Positions 29,898 to 38,683 of a stretch of 64,000 bases of DNA are shown piece after piece (the first letter of the stretch is position 1; every line of letters starts with the position of its first letter). The notes under the pieces are model-generated. The model had not been told where the DNA came from and ran no database searches. It was given only the letters and a program-made list of their open reading frames with translations. Made by a program: the position numbers and the translations under genes. Where the stretch lies: the NCBI RefSeq assembly GCF_000153285.1, contig NZ_CH724168.1, positions 2,557,167 to 2,621,166 of the forward strand, given 5' to 3'. Origin of the DNA: Synechococcus sp. WH 7805 (lineage in GTDB: Bacteria; Cyanobacteriota; Cyanobacteriia; PCC-6307; Cyanobiaceae).

Positions 29898-32264
29898 ATG
29901 GCAAGACTTTCCAGTCGCGAACTCGCACTCGAGCGCCGCAAGGCGCTGACCACCTCCGGTAAGAAGTCCTCTGTGGCTGCAAGAGATGGTGCCAATCGCG
30001 TGCGCACTGCCGCCGACGCACGTCCCACCCGTACGGAGGCTGCTGCCGCTGTTGAGCCCACTGCTCCAGCTGTTGCCGCTCCCGTGAAACCCAAGGTGTC
30101 GTTTACACCGGCGTCCCCTTCCCGCAGTTCTCAGGTGAAGCCCCAGCGTCATCCCAGCCGGGATCTAGTGCTGGCCCGTCGTGAGGCCCTGTCGCGCCGC
30201 GGTAAGACCGCTGACACCAGCCGCGATCGCAGCCGAGCAGATGTCGCCCGTCAAACCAAAGCGGCTGCACCAGCGGCTGCACCAGCGGAATCCACCAAGA
30301 GCTGTGGCTGCGGTGGCAAGCGTGCTGTTGAGAAGACTGCACTGACTTCACTGAGTGCATCGGCACCCAAGCTGTCCGCTCGCACGGAGCGTCGTTCAGC
30401 GACGCCAAAGCGTCGCGCTATCGAGAACCCGAGTCGTGCTCTTGTGCTCGCTCGACGAGACGCCATGTCGAAGCATGGCAAAACCGCAGGTAAACAGCCC
30501 ACTAGTGCTGCGGCTGTGGCTCGCCAGGCCAATCCAGACCTCACCAGCCGAGAGCTCGCTCAGCAGGTGCGCGAGCTGCGCACGAAGGCCGGTGCCCGCA
30601 ACAAGCAAAGCGCCGGTGTGACCCGGCCCACTGGCCCGAACCGTCACGGTGCCAAACAGGCTGCTGCTGCCGATGCGCATTGGAAGGTGGGTGAAAGCAC
30701 CACCACCTCAGGCCAGACCGTCACAGGCACGCAAGCCAACCGTTCGGTCAAGACCACTGGCAACGAAGCCAGCACTTGCCGTTCGATCACGGGTACCGAA
30801 TATCTGGGCGCTGAGGTGTTCCAGACGTTCTGCCAGCAGGCACCTGAGCCCACCACCCCCGCCAAGGTGCGAGTGTCCGCCACCAGTCATGGCAACCGGG
30901 TCACCGGTAACGAGGTTGGTCGCTCCGACAAAGTCACCGGTGATGAGCCCGGGACTTGCAAAAACGTAACGGGTACTGAATACATCTCGGCCAACCAGTC
31001 CGCTGCCTACTGCGGTAGCTCGCAGGTTTCACCTCGCAAGGTGGGCCATAGCCTCACCCAGCAAGGGCGTCCTGTGAGTGGGGTGATGGTGGGCCGTTCC
31101 TCCAGTGTCACCGGTGATGAGGCTGGCGCTGGCCGCAATCTCACCGGTGATCAATACCTCGGGTCTGATCCCCTCCCTGACGGTCGTCCTGCCGCCAAGG
31201 TTGGCCTGTCGGGAACTCTCTCCGGCACAGGTGTCACCGGCACCATGGTGGGCCGGTCCTCTCAGGTGACAGGCGATGAGTTCGGCTCATGCCATCGCGT
31301 GACTGGCGATCAATACATCAGTGCAGAACAGGTGAATGCCTTCTGCGGCAGCAAGCCTGAACCTGAAGCTGCCAAAGTCGGCTTCAGCATCACCAACCGC
31401 AACCAGGTGGTGAGCGGCACCCGCACCGGTCGTTCGGAGCGTGTGACTGGCGATGAGCCCGGCAGTTGCCAGGCTGTCACCGGCACTCCCTATGCAGGTC
31501 TTGAGCAGGCCGGCCAACACTGCGGTACTCCAGCTGTGCAGGCCATTCGCGAACGCACCCCTGTGCGTCTCGGTACGCCGTCGGCAGCCATGACCGGTAT
31601 TCAGCCCGGTGTGGGTGGTGTGATGACGGGCGACGAAAAAGGTGCCTGCGAAGCTGTCACCGGTACTCCCTATGTGGGCGCAGACCAGCTTGCCCAGGCC
31701 TGTGGTGATGAATCTCCCGCAGGTACAGAGACCCACGGTCAATCCCCCGAGGGTGCAGCCTGGACTCGCTTCAGCGTGATGTCCCCTGCCCGCGCCGCCC
31801 AGCAACAGCGCGATGCCCAGGGTGCTGTCACTGGAACTTCTTACGAGCAGGGCAACCGCATCACCGGCCCTTTTGACATGGCCGGTGGCAAGGTCACCGG
31901 CACCGAGCAGTTCCGCTTCGACAATCGCGAATTCCAGCGTCGTCATTTTCAAGCCACTCCGCCAGTGGCTGAGGCTCCGGTGACCATGGATGAGGATCTA
32001 CGTCAGGTCTCCCGGGTCACCGGTGAAGGTTCAGCGAGGAAAGTGACTGGTGATGACTGGGACCGTGGTGAGCACGTCACCGGCACCGAGGGCGCTTCCG
32101 CCCGTCGGCGCAATCCCAGCCGCACCGGGGCGATGGGTGCGATGCCACCTTTCGAGCGCAAGCGCAATCAAGAAACCGACTGGCCTGTCAGTCGTGTCAC
32201 AGGTTCCAGCGGCAATACCGACAAGGGATCTCTGATCACAGTGTCTGGCGGCGCACGGGGTTGA
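29898..32264 (+). CDS. csoS2: Carboxysome scaffold protein CsoS2
   Basis: 788 residues, intrinsically disordered. N-region (1-260) has four basic RuBisCO-binding motifs such as RELALERRKALTTSGK (7-22), then two similar copies (RDLVLARREALSRRGK, RALVLARRDAMSKHGK) and a degenerate fourth. The M-region (about 263-555) has five ~55-residue repeats with paired VTG/VTGTEY motifs and Cys pairs, which contact the shell. The C-region has more spaced VTG motifs and ends ITVSGGARG, which anchors it to the shell. No ribosomal frameshift site was identified. The third M-repeat lacks its Cys pair. Confidence 0.97.
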   Translation: MARLSSRELALERRKALTTSGKKSSVAARDGANRVRTAADARPTRTEAAAAVEPTAPAVAAPVKPKVSFTPASPSRSSQVKPQRHPSRDLVLARREALSRRGKTADTSRDRSRADVARQTKAAAPAAAPAESTKSCGCGGKRAVEKTALTSLSASAPKLSARTERRSATPKRRAIENPSRALVLARRDAMSKHGKTAGKQPTSAAAVARQANPDLTSRELAQQVRELRTKAGARNKQSAGVTRPTGPNRHGAKQAAAADAHWKVGESTTTSGQTVTGTQANRSVKTTGNEASTCRSITGTEYLGAEVFQTFCQQAPEPTTPAKVRVSATSHGNRVTGNEVGRSDKVTGDEPGTCKNVTGTEYISANQSAAYCGSSQVSPRKVGHSLTQQGRPVSGVMVGRSSSVTGDEAGAGRNLTGDQYLGSDPLPDGRPAAKVGLSGTLSGTGVTGTMVGRSSQVTGDEFGSCHRVTGDQYISAEQVNAFCGSKPEPEAAKVGFSITNRNQVVSGTRTGRSERVTGDEPGSCQAVTGTPYAGLEQAGQHCGTPAVQAIRERTPVRLGTPSAAMTGIQPGVGGVMTGDEKGACEAVTGTPYVGADQLAQACGDESPAGTETHGQSPEGAAWTRFSVMSPARAAQQQRDAQGAVTGTSYEQGNRITGPFDMAGGKVTGTEQFRFDNREFQRRHFQATPPVAEAPVTMDEDLRQVSRVTGEGSARKVTGDDWDRGEHVTGTEGASARRRNPSRTGAMGAMPPFERKRNQETDWPVSRVTGSSGNTDKGSLITVSGGARG
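30684..31560 (+). repeat. Tandem repeat block encoding the CsoS2 M-region
   Basis: Five in-frame copies of about 160-180 bp each begin with a Lys-Val codon pair at about 30684, 30864, 31038, 31197 and 31374. They encode the pattern KVG-S-T...VTGT..GRS..VTGDE.G.C..VTGTEY......C. Copies are diverged at the DNA level, so this is an old protein repeat, not a recent duplication or a CRISPR array. Confidence 0.8.
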
Positions 32265-32271
32265 GGATCTG

Positions 32272-34020
32272 ATGGTTCGCTCCATGCCTCTCCGCGGCGG
32301 GCGACCTCAGGCGCCCACGGCTCCGACGCGGCGTCAACTGTTTTCTCAGGATGACCAACCGTCATCATCTCCAGGGTCCTCCATTCCGTTAACCCGATCC
32401 GAGACGCGTTCTTCAGCGCTGCAACGCCGACAAGCGTTGACCACCGCTGGTAAGGCTGCAGTTCTTAACTCTGGTTCAGTCGCTGCTGGGCGAGTTCGCA
32501 CTCAGCAAGACCGTCCCCGACCTTCAACCCAGCAGCCTGGCTGGGTCAAGAAGGTCTCTCAGCCATCGCGTTCGACTGTCAATCTCAGCCGCTCGTCTCT
32601 TCCATGGACCGTTGATCTTCACCCTCTGACGGATCAACAGCAGAACCGTGATCTTCAGGCTTATGAGACTGAGATCAAAGGACGATTTGATCGGATTGTT
32701 CCTGTGCTCAAGCAGGTGGCGGTCCTGCAGCATGAGCCAGATTTCCTGTCGCAGGCCCAACGTCTGGCTCGAGCCGAACTGGGATTTGATCTGCCGGATC
32801 ACATTCTTGAAAAGTCCTGGGTCCGTCCCCTGGATATGCGAGCGTTGTTCGCCTGGTGTGTTTTTCAATCTCACCAGCAGTTCAGCGATCACTTCTTTCA
32901 GGAGGATCCTCTGAAGAGCGCTGTGGGGAGTTCAAATGCTCAGGCATTTGATTCATTTCTCCTCGAGTGTGGATTCCATTTACTGGATGTCACTCCCTGT
33001 GCTGATGGTCGGCTAGCGCACACCATTGCTTATGCCCTGCGCATTCCTTTCAGCTCTGTTCGCCGACGTTCCCACGCTGGTGCGATGTTCGATATTGAGA
33101 ACACTGTCAATCGCTGGGTCAAGACCGAACATCGACGTTTCCGAGAGCAGATTCCGAATGAAGCTCATGCTTCAACGCGTTATCTGAAAATGGTGGCGTA
33201 TCACTTCAGCTCAGTTGATCCTCTCCATCAGGGATGTGCAGCGCATGGAAGTGACGATGGTTTAGCGGCATCGTCCGGGCTTCGTCGCCTACTTGATTTC
33301 AGAGAGGCTGTTGAAAATAGTTTTTGCTGCGGAGCGTCTGTTGATTTACTTCTGATCGGTTTAGACACCGATACGGATGCGATCCGTGTCCATGTTCCCG
33401 ATCAGCAGGGTGAGATCCGTGTTGACCAATGGTTATGTGCCAGGGCGCTGTACGACAGCACGGTGTCCTTGACATCAGAGCAGGCGCATGAAGCCGTGAA
33501 AGCTGCTGTCACTACGCATGTTGCAGCGGCTCCTGATCCGGGCATGGTGCGTTTTGTTTCACAGCTTCTGGTTAATAACTTTTCTCAGCAGGACTATGTC
33601 CGTGCTTTGCACCGCGGCCCCTATCCCGACGCAGGTCATGCCGAACGATTCATTGGCGTTGGTATTGGATTCAAGGAGGTTCATCTTCGCAATCTCACGT
33701 ATTTTGCTCACCTTGATACGGTGGAACAGGGAGCTCCTGATCTGGATGTGGGAGTGAAGATCTTCAAAGGTCTGAATGTATCCCGTGATCTTCCGATTCC
33801 AGTTGTGGTGCGTTTCGACTACTCAGGAAAGGTTCCAGGTGCCCGTGATCGAGCGATTGCTGATTGTCATCGCATCCAGTCGGCGATCAACGATCGTTAT
33901 GAACCTTTGGTGAGTCAGGGACTGCTTCATACGCTGCTCACCATCCGCGACCGCGATCAACCTCATTCCGCCGTTGTCGTTGGTTCAACACTCGATCCCG
34001 TTCAACAGGAGGCTCACTGA
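32272..34020 (+). CDS. csoSCA: Carboxysomal carbonic anhydrase CsoSCA
   Basis: 582 residues, starting 7 bp after csoS2. A beta-class-related carbonic anhydrase: the C-x-D-x-R signature is CADGR (Cys243, Asp245, Arg247) and the later zinc region is LHQGCAAHGSDD. N-terminal ~90 residues are disordered and carry SALQRRQALTTAGKAAV (48-64) and GRVRT, closely matching the first RuBisCO-binding motif of CsoS2. The C-terminal part is the defective second CA-like domain (FVSQLLVNNFSQQDYV, IGVGIGFKEVHLRN). It converts bicarbonate to CO2 inside the carboxysome. Confidence 0.96.
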   Translation: MVRSMPLRGGRPQAPTAPTRRQLFSQDDQPSSSPGSSIPLTRSETRSSALQRRQALTTAGKAAVLNSGSVAAGRVRTQQDRPRPSTQQPGWVKKVSQPSRSTVNLSRSSLPWTVDLHPLTDQQQNRDLQAYETEIKGRFDRIVPVLKQVAVLQHEPDFLSQAQRLARAELGFDLPDHILEKSWVRPLDMRALFAWCVFQSHQQFSDHFFQEDPLKSAVGSSNAQAFDSFLLECGFHLLDVTPCADGRLAHTIAYALRIPFSSVRRRSHAGAMFDIENTVNRWVKTEHRRFREQIPNEAHASTRYLKMVAYHFSSVDPLHQGCAAHGSDDGLAASSGLRRLLDFREAVENSFCCGASVDLLLIGLDTDTDAIRVHVPDQQGEIRVDQWLCARALYDSTVSLTSEQAHEAVKAAVTTHVAAAPDPGMVRFVSQLLVNNFSQQDYVRALHRGPYPDAGHAERFIGVGIGFKEVHLRNLTYFAHLDTVEQGAPDLDVGVKIFKGLNVSRDLPIPVVVRFDYSGKVPGARDRAIADCHRIQSAINDRYEPLVSQGLLHTLLTIRDRDQPHSAVVVGSTLDPVQQEAH

Positions 34021-34022
34021 TC

Positions 34023-34367
34023 ATGTTGATCGTCAAGGTCATCAAGCCGCTGGTCTCCACTAACCGGATTCCTGATTTCGAGCACAAGCATCTTCAGGTT
34101 GTGCAAGACGGCAGTACCAAAAAAGTGGCGGTGGATGCTGTAGGCGCCAAACCAGGCGACTGGGTCATCTGTGTCAGCAGTTCTGCTGCCCGCGAAGCCG
34201 CCGGGAGTAAGTCGTATCCCAGCGATCTCACAATTGTGGGAATCATCGACCACTGGGAACCAGACCCTCCCAAGTCCCCAACCCCTGCGCCTGCACCAAC
34301 CTCAGCGCCTGCACCAGCACCAACGTCTGCCCCCGCAGCGAATCCAGCGGGAGGAGCGGCTGGCTGA
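34023..34367 (+). CDS. csoS4A: Carboxysome vertex protein CsoS4A with Pro/Ala-rich tail
   Basis: 114 residues; the first ~80 form the EutN/CcmL pentamer fold (MLIVKVIKPLVSTNRI, HLQVVQD, DAVGAKPGDWVICVSSSAAR, DLTIVGIIDHWE). Pentamers cap the twelve shell vertices. A C-terminal tail of about 34 residues made of Pro, Ala, Thr and Ser repeats (PAPAPTSAPAPAPTSAPA) is added beyond the usual fold and ends GGAAG. It starts 2 bp after csoSCA and overlaps csoS4B by one base (TGATG). Confidence 0.94.
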   Translation: MLIVKVIKPLVSTNRIPDFEHKHLQVVQDGSTKKVAVDAVGAKPGDWVICVSSSAAREAAGSKSYPSDLTIVGIIDHWEPDPPKSPTPAPAPTSAPAPAPTSAPAANPAGGAAG

Positions 34368-34618
34368 TGGAGATTATGCAGGTGATGGGAACTCTGGTCT
34401 GCACCTTCCGTGTGGCGGGATTGGATCACATGCACCTGCGCGTCTTGTGCAATTCCAAGGGCAAAAAACTGGTGGCAGTGGATCCTGTGGGTGCCCGAGA
34501 GGGCAACTGGGTGTTCACCGCCAGTGGCTCTGCCGCCCGACATGCCTGCCCCGACAACACGGTCCTGACCGATCTGACAATCGGCGGGATCATTGATCAC
34601 TGGAATCCGGACGGATAG
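34367..34618 (+). CDS. csoS4B: Carboxysome vertex protein CsoS4B
   Basis: 83 residues, single EutN/CcmL domain: QVMGTLVCTFRVAGL, HLRVLCNSKGKKLVAVDPVGAREGNWV and DLTIGGIIDHWNPDG. A second vertex pentamer, paralogue of CsoS4A without the tail. Its ATG shares a base with the csoS4A stop, so both are made in a coupled way. Alternative start four codons later (MQVMGT) is possible. Confidence 0.95.
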   Translation: MEIMQVMGTLVCTFRVAGLDHMHLRVLCNSKGKKLVAVDPVGAREGNWVFTASGSAARHACPDNTVLTDLTIGGIIDHWNPDG

Positions 34619-34671
34619 GGAGTTTTCCCCTCTCTCCTCCGTTTCCGTTCCGCTTCCACACCGTTAACCCC

Positions 34672-35250
34672 ATGGCCACTCCATCCCCTTCTCCCCGTCG
34701 CCGCACCACCCGCAGCAGTGCCGCTGCGAACAAGACCGTTGATGTGAATCCTGTGGCTACACCTGCTTCCACCTCTCCAGATCCGGCTGCTAGCTCCACC
34801 CCAGCGGCATCCACTGGTTCGACAGCGGCTAGTTCACCGGTCACCCGGGCAACCGCCAGTCGCTCCACGACACGCGGCAGTGCAGCGACAGGTTCCGGAG
34901 GTCGGGGCAGTGTGTCCAAGCCTGAGACCACGTCCTCATCCGCGGCCCAGCCCATCAAGGGCATCGCTCTGGGCATGATCGAGACGCGTGGCATGGTGCC
35001 TGCCATCGAGGCTGCTGATGCGATGACCAAGGCTGCAGAGGTCTCTCTCATCAGTCGTGAGTACGTCGGTGGTGGTTATGTGACCGTGATGGTGCGCGGA
35101 GAGACCGGCGCTGTGAATGCTGCCGTGCGTGCCGGGGCTGACGCCTGTGAGCGGGTCGGTGACGGGCTCGTTGCCGCTCACATCATCGCCAGGCCGCATC
35201 AGGAAGTAGAACCCGCGCTCATGGCGACCAATGTGCGACGACGTAGCTGA
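34672..35250 (+). CDS. csoS1E: BMC shell protein CsoS1E with long N-terminal extension
   Basis: 192 residues. The C-terminal ~95 residues are a BMC-H domain nearly identical to CsoS1 (IALGMIETRGMVPAIEAADAM, GGGYVTVMVRGE). The first ~95 are Ser/Thr/Ala/Pro-rich with basic residues (MATPSPSPRRRTTRSSAAA) and look disordered. CsoS1E is known from some marine Synechococcus and Prochlorococcus; its role is less clear than that of CsoS1. It closes the shell gene set. Confidence 0.9.
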   Translation: MATPSPSPRRRTTRSSAAANKTVDVNPVATPASTSPDPAASSTPAASTGSTAASSPVTRATASRSTTRGSAATGSGGRGSVSKPETTSSSAAQPIKGIALGMIETRGMVPAIEAADAMTKAAEVSLISREYVGGGYVTVMVRGETGAVNAAVRAGADACERVGDGLVAAHIIARPHQEVEPALMATNVRRRS

Positions 35251-35253
35251 TCA

Positions 35254-35276
35254 GAGATGTCGCCTTTCGACATTTC
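35254..35276 (+). other. Hairpin between csoS1E and ndhF4
   Basis: GAGATGTCG / CGACATTTC (35254-35262 and 35268-35276) forms a 9-bp stem with one G-U pair and a CCTTT loop, directly behind the csoS1E stop. There is no T-run. It may mark an mRNA 3' end between the carboxysome and NDH-1 parts of the cluster or just stabilise RNA. Confidence 0.35.
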
Positions 35277-35331
35277 AGGGTAGATTCCCCGGCCAACACG
35301 ACATACGAAGATCGACCCGGTCTCGTTTCCT

Positions 35332-37176
35332 TTGACCTCAGCATTGACGCTGCCACTCCAGACCGCCTGGTTCATTCCTCTCTACGGATTGGCCGGGATG
35401 ATTGTCTCTCTCCCCTGGGCCTTTGGCTGGTTCCGTCGAGATGCCCACAAGCCTCCCGCTTATCTCAACATTCTGCTCACCCTGGTTGCGGTGATTCATG
35501 GCAGCTTGGTGCTCAGAGACGTCATGCTCACCGGGCCGGCTTTGATTCGAGTGCCCTGGCTTTCCGTGGCAGATCTGAATCTCGAGATCAGTTTCAGCCT
35601 TTCTCTGACGAATGTATCTGCGCTTGAGCTGATCACTGGATTGAGCCTCTTGTCCCAGATTTACTCACTTGGATACATGGACAAAGAGTGGGCTTTGGCT
35701 CGCTTCTTTGCGCTGCTTGGATTTTTCGAAGGGGCTATGTCAGGTGTTGTTCTGAGTGACTCGCTTTTTCAGAGTTATTTCCTTCTGGAAATGCTTACAT
35801 TGTCAACCTATCTGTTGGTTGGATTTTGGTATGCCCAGCCGCTTGTTGTTACCGCAGCCCGAGATGCCTTTCTGACCAAGCGTGTTGGAGACGTGTTGCT
35901 GCTGATGAGTGTTGTGGCAGTGACCGCTTGGTCTGGCGTGACGAGCTTTGAGGATCTTTACAGCTGGTCTGCTCAGAGAACACTTCTTCCTCTTGCGGCA
36001 ACGCTTCTCGGGCTTGGACTGATTGCTGGACCTACAGGTAAGTGTGCACAGTTTCCCATGCACCTCTGGTTGGATGAAGCGATGGAAGGTCCCAACCCCG
36101 CGTCCATTCTTCGCAATTCTGTGGTGGTGACTTGTGGTGCCATCGTGCTGCTGAAGGTAATGCCGCTTCTTCAAAACGCTCCCGTCACCTTGGTGGTTCT
36201 TCAGGTGATCGGTGCGATCAGCGCCATTGGTGGTTCATTGGTATCGATTGCTCAGGTGGATATCAAGCGAACACTCTCCTATTCCACAACCGCTTATCTG
36301 GGCCTGGTCTTTATCGCAATTTCCCTTCAGGTCCCTGTGTTGGCCTTACTACTTCTTTACGCTCATGCAGTTTCGAAAGCACTGCTCTCCATGAGTGTGG
36401 GGGGAGTGATTGCTTCAACCAATTGCCAGGACATCACCGAGCTTGGTGGCTTGGCCAGTCGCATGCCGGCGACAACAGGCTCATTCCTGATTGGTGGTGC
36501 TGGACTTGTCGGCCTTTTGCCGCTGGGGGGATTTCTCTGTCTGGCACAGGCGGTTGAGCTGATTGGCGCTCGAGAGGTGATTTTTGTGCCTGTGTTCTTG
36601 ATCACAAATGTTTTAACGGCACTCAATCTCACTCGCGTTTTCAGACAGGTCTTCCTTGGTCAGTCCCTCGCGAAGACGAGGCGAGCCGCTGAGGTGAACT
36701 GGTTGATGGCTCTGCCAATGGTTGCGCTGGCAGTGATTGTGCTCCTAACACCATTCCTGCTAATTCGTCTGGAGTCCCTCGATGGTCTTCTTGCATTCCC
36801 CCTATGGGCAGCAGCACTGGTGGTCATCAGTGGAGTGATCGGCGTTTCGATCGGTGGTTTGATCCCACTGAACAAGGCTTGGTCCCGATCTCTTAATCCC
36901 ATTTTGCGATGGCTTCAAGATCTTTTGGAAAATGATTTCTACACAGAGCGTTTTTACAGGGTGACCATTGTTAATGTCGTGGCAAGCTTTTCTCGTTTGG
37001 CAGGTTGGTTCGACAGCACTGTTGTTGATGGTGTGCTTCACGGCTTGGCTCGAATCTCTCTTCAATCGGCTGAAGGTCTCAAACTCAGCATCAGTGGGCA
37101 GACTCAGTCTTATGTACTCACGGTGATCGCGGCCATTGTGATTCTTCTCTCCTCCCTTAGCTGGATCCTGAACTGA
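35332..37176 (+). CDS. ndhF4: NADH/plastoquinone oxidoreductase subunit NdhF4
   Basis: 614 residues from a TTG at 35332; no ATG or GTG fits better. About 16 membrane helices, antiporter-like core with ITGLSLLSQIYSLGYMDKEWALARFF, GPTGKCAQFPMHLWLDEAMEGPNPAS and LLYAHAVSKALLSMSVGG. It belongs to the CO2-uptake variant NDH-1MS' (NDH-14), in which it works with NdhD4 and ChpX (CupB) to drive CO2 hydration to bicarbonate in the cytoplasm. Position behind the cso operon is typical for alpha-cyanobacteria. Confidence 0.95.
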   Translation: MTSALTLPLQTAWFIPLYGLAGMIVSLPWAFGWFRRDAHKPPAYLNILLTLVAVIHGSLVLRDVMLTGPALIRVPWLSVADLNLEISFSLSLTNVSALELITGLSLLSQIYSLGYMDKEWALARFFALLGFFEGAMSGVVLSDSLFQSYFLLEMLTLSTYLLVGFWYAQPLVVTAARDAFLTKRVGDVLLLMSVVAVTAWSGVTSFEDLYSWSAQRTLLPLAATLLGLGLIAGPTGKCAQFPMHLWLDEAMEGPNPASILRNSVVVTCGAIVLLKVMPLLQNAPVTLVVLQVIGAISAIGGSLVSIAQVDIKRTLSYSTTAYLGLVFIAISLQVPVLALLLLYAHAVSKALLSMSVGGVIASTNCQDITELGGLASRMPATTGSFLIGGAGLVGLLPLGGFLCLAQAVELIGAREVIFVPVFLITNVLTALNLTRVFRQVFLGQSLAKTRRAAEVNWLMALPMVALAVIVLLTPFLLIRLESLDGLLAFPLWAAALVVISGVIGVSIGGLIPLNKAWSRSLNPILRWLQDLLENDFYTERFYRVTIVNVVASFSRLAGWFDSTVVDGVLHGLARISLQSAEGLKLSISGQTQSYVLTVIAAIVILLSSLSWILN

Positions 37177-37183
37177 CTCTGTC

Positions 37184-38683
37184 ATGCTTACGATTCTTCT
37201 TTTAATTCCTTTCCTTGGTGCGCTGGTCATCAGTGTTCTCCCTCCTGAGGATTCCGGCAAAAATAGATTTCTTGCATTGTTAACCCTTGCTATTCAGTGT
37301 GTTTATAGCTTTGCTTTGTTAATTCCTTTTCAGGCGGGCGAGGCTGGCCAGCAATTGGTTGACAGCGTTCCATGGCTCCCTGTTGTAGGTCTTGAGTTCA
37401 GCCTTGGTGTTGATGGCTTGTCCCTGCCACTGGTGCTGATGAATGGAGTTCTTTGCCTGGTTGCTGCATTCGCTTCGCGTTCAGTTGATAACCGTTCGAG
37501 GCTTTATTTCTCACTACTGTTGGTGATCAGTGGAGCGGTTAATGGTGCTTTTCTCGCTCAGAATCTGCTGCTGTTTTTTATTTTTTACGAACTGGAGTTG
37601 ATCCCTCTTTGGTTGCTGATCGCAATCTGGGGTGGTGCAAATCGAGCCTATGCATCGACAAAGTTTCTGATTATAACTGCCGTCTCTGGTGTACTCATTC
37701 TGGGTGCATTTCTTGGAATTGCCTTAGTTACTGGATCGGCTGACTTTGGAATACGTCCAATTCTTGTCGGTCAGATGAGTTTGTTCACCCAGCTGTTGCT
37801 GATGGGTGCTCTTCTCGTTGGATTCGGCATCAAGATTCCCTTGTTCCCCTTCCACACTTGGCTGCCTGATGCTCATACCGAAGCTTCAACGCCCGTTTCA
37901 GTTTTGCTGGCAGGTGTTCTTCTCAAGCTCGGCACCTACGGACTCTTGCGCTTTTGCCTGGGACTCTTTCCTGAAGCCTGGTCTGTGGCGGCCCCTTGGT
38001 TAGCAGGCTGGGCTGCTATTTCAGTGCTCTACGGGTCGCTGGCTGCCATTGCACAGACTGACATGAAGCGCATGGTGGCCTACAGCTCGGTTGGCCACAT
38101 GGGGTATGTGCTGCTTGCGGCAGCTGCTGCAACGCCATTGGCGATTATGGGCGCTTTGTTCCAGATGGTGAGTCATGGATTGATATCCGCTGTGCTTTTT
38201 CTCGCGGTCGGCATCGTCTATCAGCAAACAGGAACGCGTGATCTCAATGTTCTTCGAGGACTTCTCAACCCTCAACGGGGTTTGCCTCTCACAGGGACAC
38301 TGATGATTATTGGTGTGATGGCCAGTGCTGGTATTCCTGGGATGGCAGGTTTCATTGCTGAATTCCTGGTCTTCAAAGGAAGTTTCGAGCATTTCCCTTT
38401 GGCCACCCTCTTGTCCATGGTCGGCTCCGGTCTGACTGCTGTGTATTTCCTGCTGCTGGTTAACCGTGCGTTTTTTGGTCGCCTTGCAACTGCTCCTGGC
38501 GAAACTCTCAATCCGAATATTCTCGATAAGGTGCCCTTGTTTCAACAACTTCCAGCGTTGTCCATGTCTGCGCTGATCCTGATCCTTGGACTGGCTCCAC
38601 ACCTTCTGGTTGGACTCAGCCAAGCAGCCACGACGCAGCTGAGCGATCTTGCCTCGCTGGTTCCATCTGGAGGTTTCGCATGA
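37184..38683 (+). CDS. ndhD4: NADH/plastoquinone oxidoreductase subunit NdhD4
   Basis: 499 residues, 7 bp after ndhF4. About 14 membrane helices; NuoM-type landmarks FFIFYELELIPLWLLIAIWGG (Glu in helix V), GIKIPLFPFHTWLPDAHTEASTPVSVLLAG and LAAIAQTDMKRMVAYSSVGHMG. It is the proton-pumping partner of NdhF4 in the CO2-uptake complex. The stop overlaps the chpX start (ATGA). Confidence 0.96.
   Translation: MLTILLLIPFLGALVISVLPPEDSGKNRFLALLTLAIQCVYSFALLIPFQAGEAGQQLVDSVPWLPVVGLEFSLGVDGLSLPLVLMNGVLCLVAAFASRSVDNRSRLYFSLLLVISGAVNGAFLAQNLLLFFIFYELELIPLWLLIAIWGGANRAYASTKFLIITAVSGVLILGAFLGIALVTGSADFGIRPILVGQMSLFTQLLLMGALLVGFGIKIPLFPFHTWLPDAHTEASTPVSVLLAGVLLKLGTYGLLRFCLGLFPEAWSVAAPWLAGWAAISVLYGSLAAIAQTDMKRMVAYSSVGHMGYVLLAAAAATPLAIMGALFQMVSHGLISAVLFLAVGIVYQQTGTRDLNVLRGLLNPQRGLPLTGTLMIIGVMASAGIPGMAGFIAEFLVFKGSFEHFPLATLLSMVGSGLTAVYFLLLVNRAFFGRLATAPGETLNPNILDKVPLFQQLPALSMSALILILGLAPHLLVGLSQAATTQLSDLASLVPSGGFA

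Noticed and set aside
30684..31560. Regular repeats that could look like a CRISPR array
   Set aside because: They are about 160-180 bp long, diverged and in frame in CsoS2; no short identical repeats with unique spacers.
31287..31952. Antisense ORF opposite csoS2
   Set aside because: Shadow of the repeat codons of csoS2; no start signal and low-complexity composition.
35254..35276. Terminator after csoS1E
   Set aside because: The stem is good but no T-run follows, so it is listed only as a hairpin.
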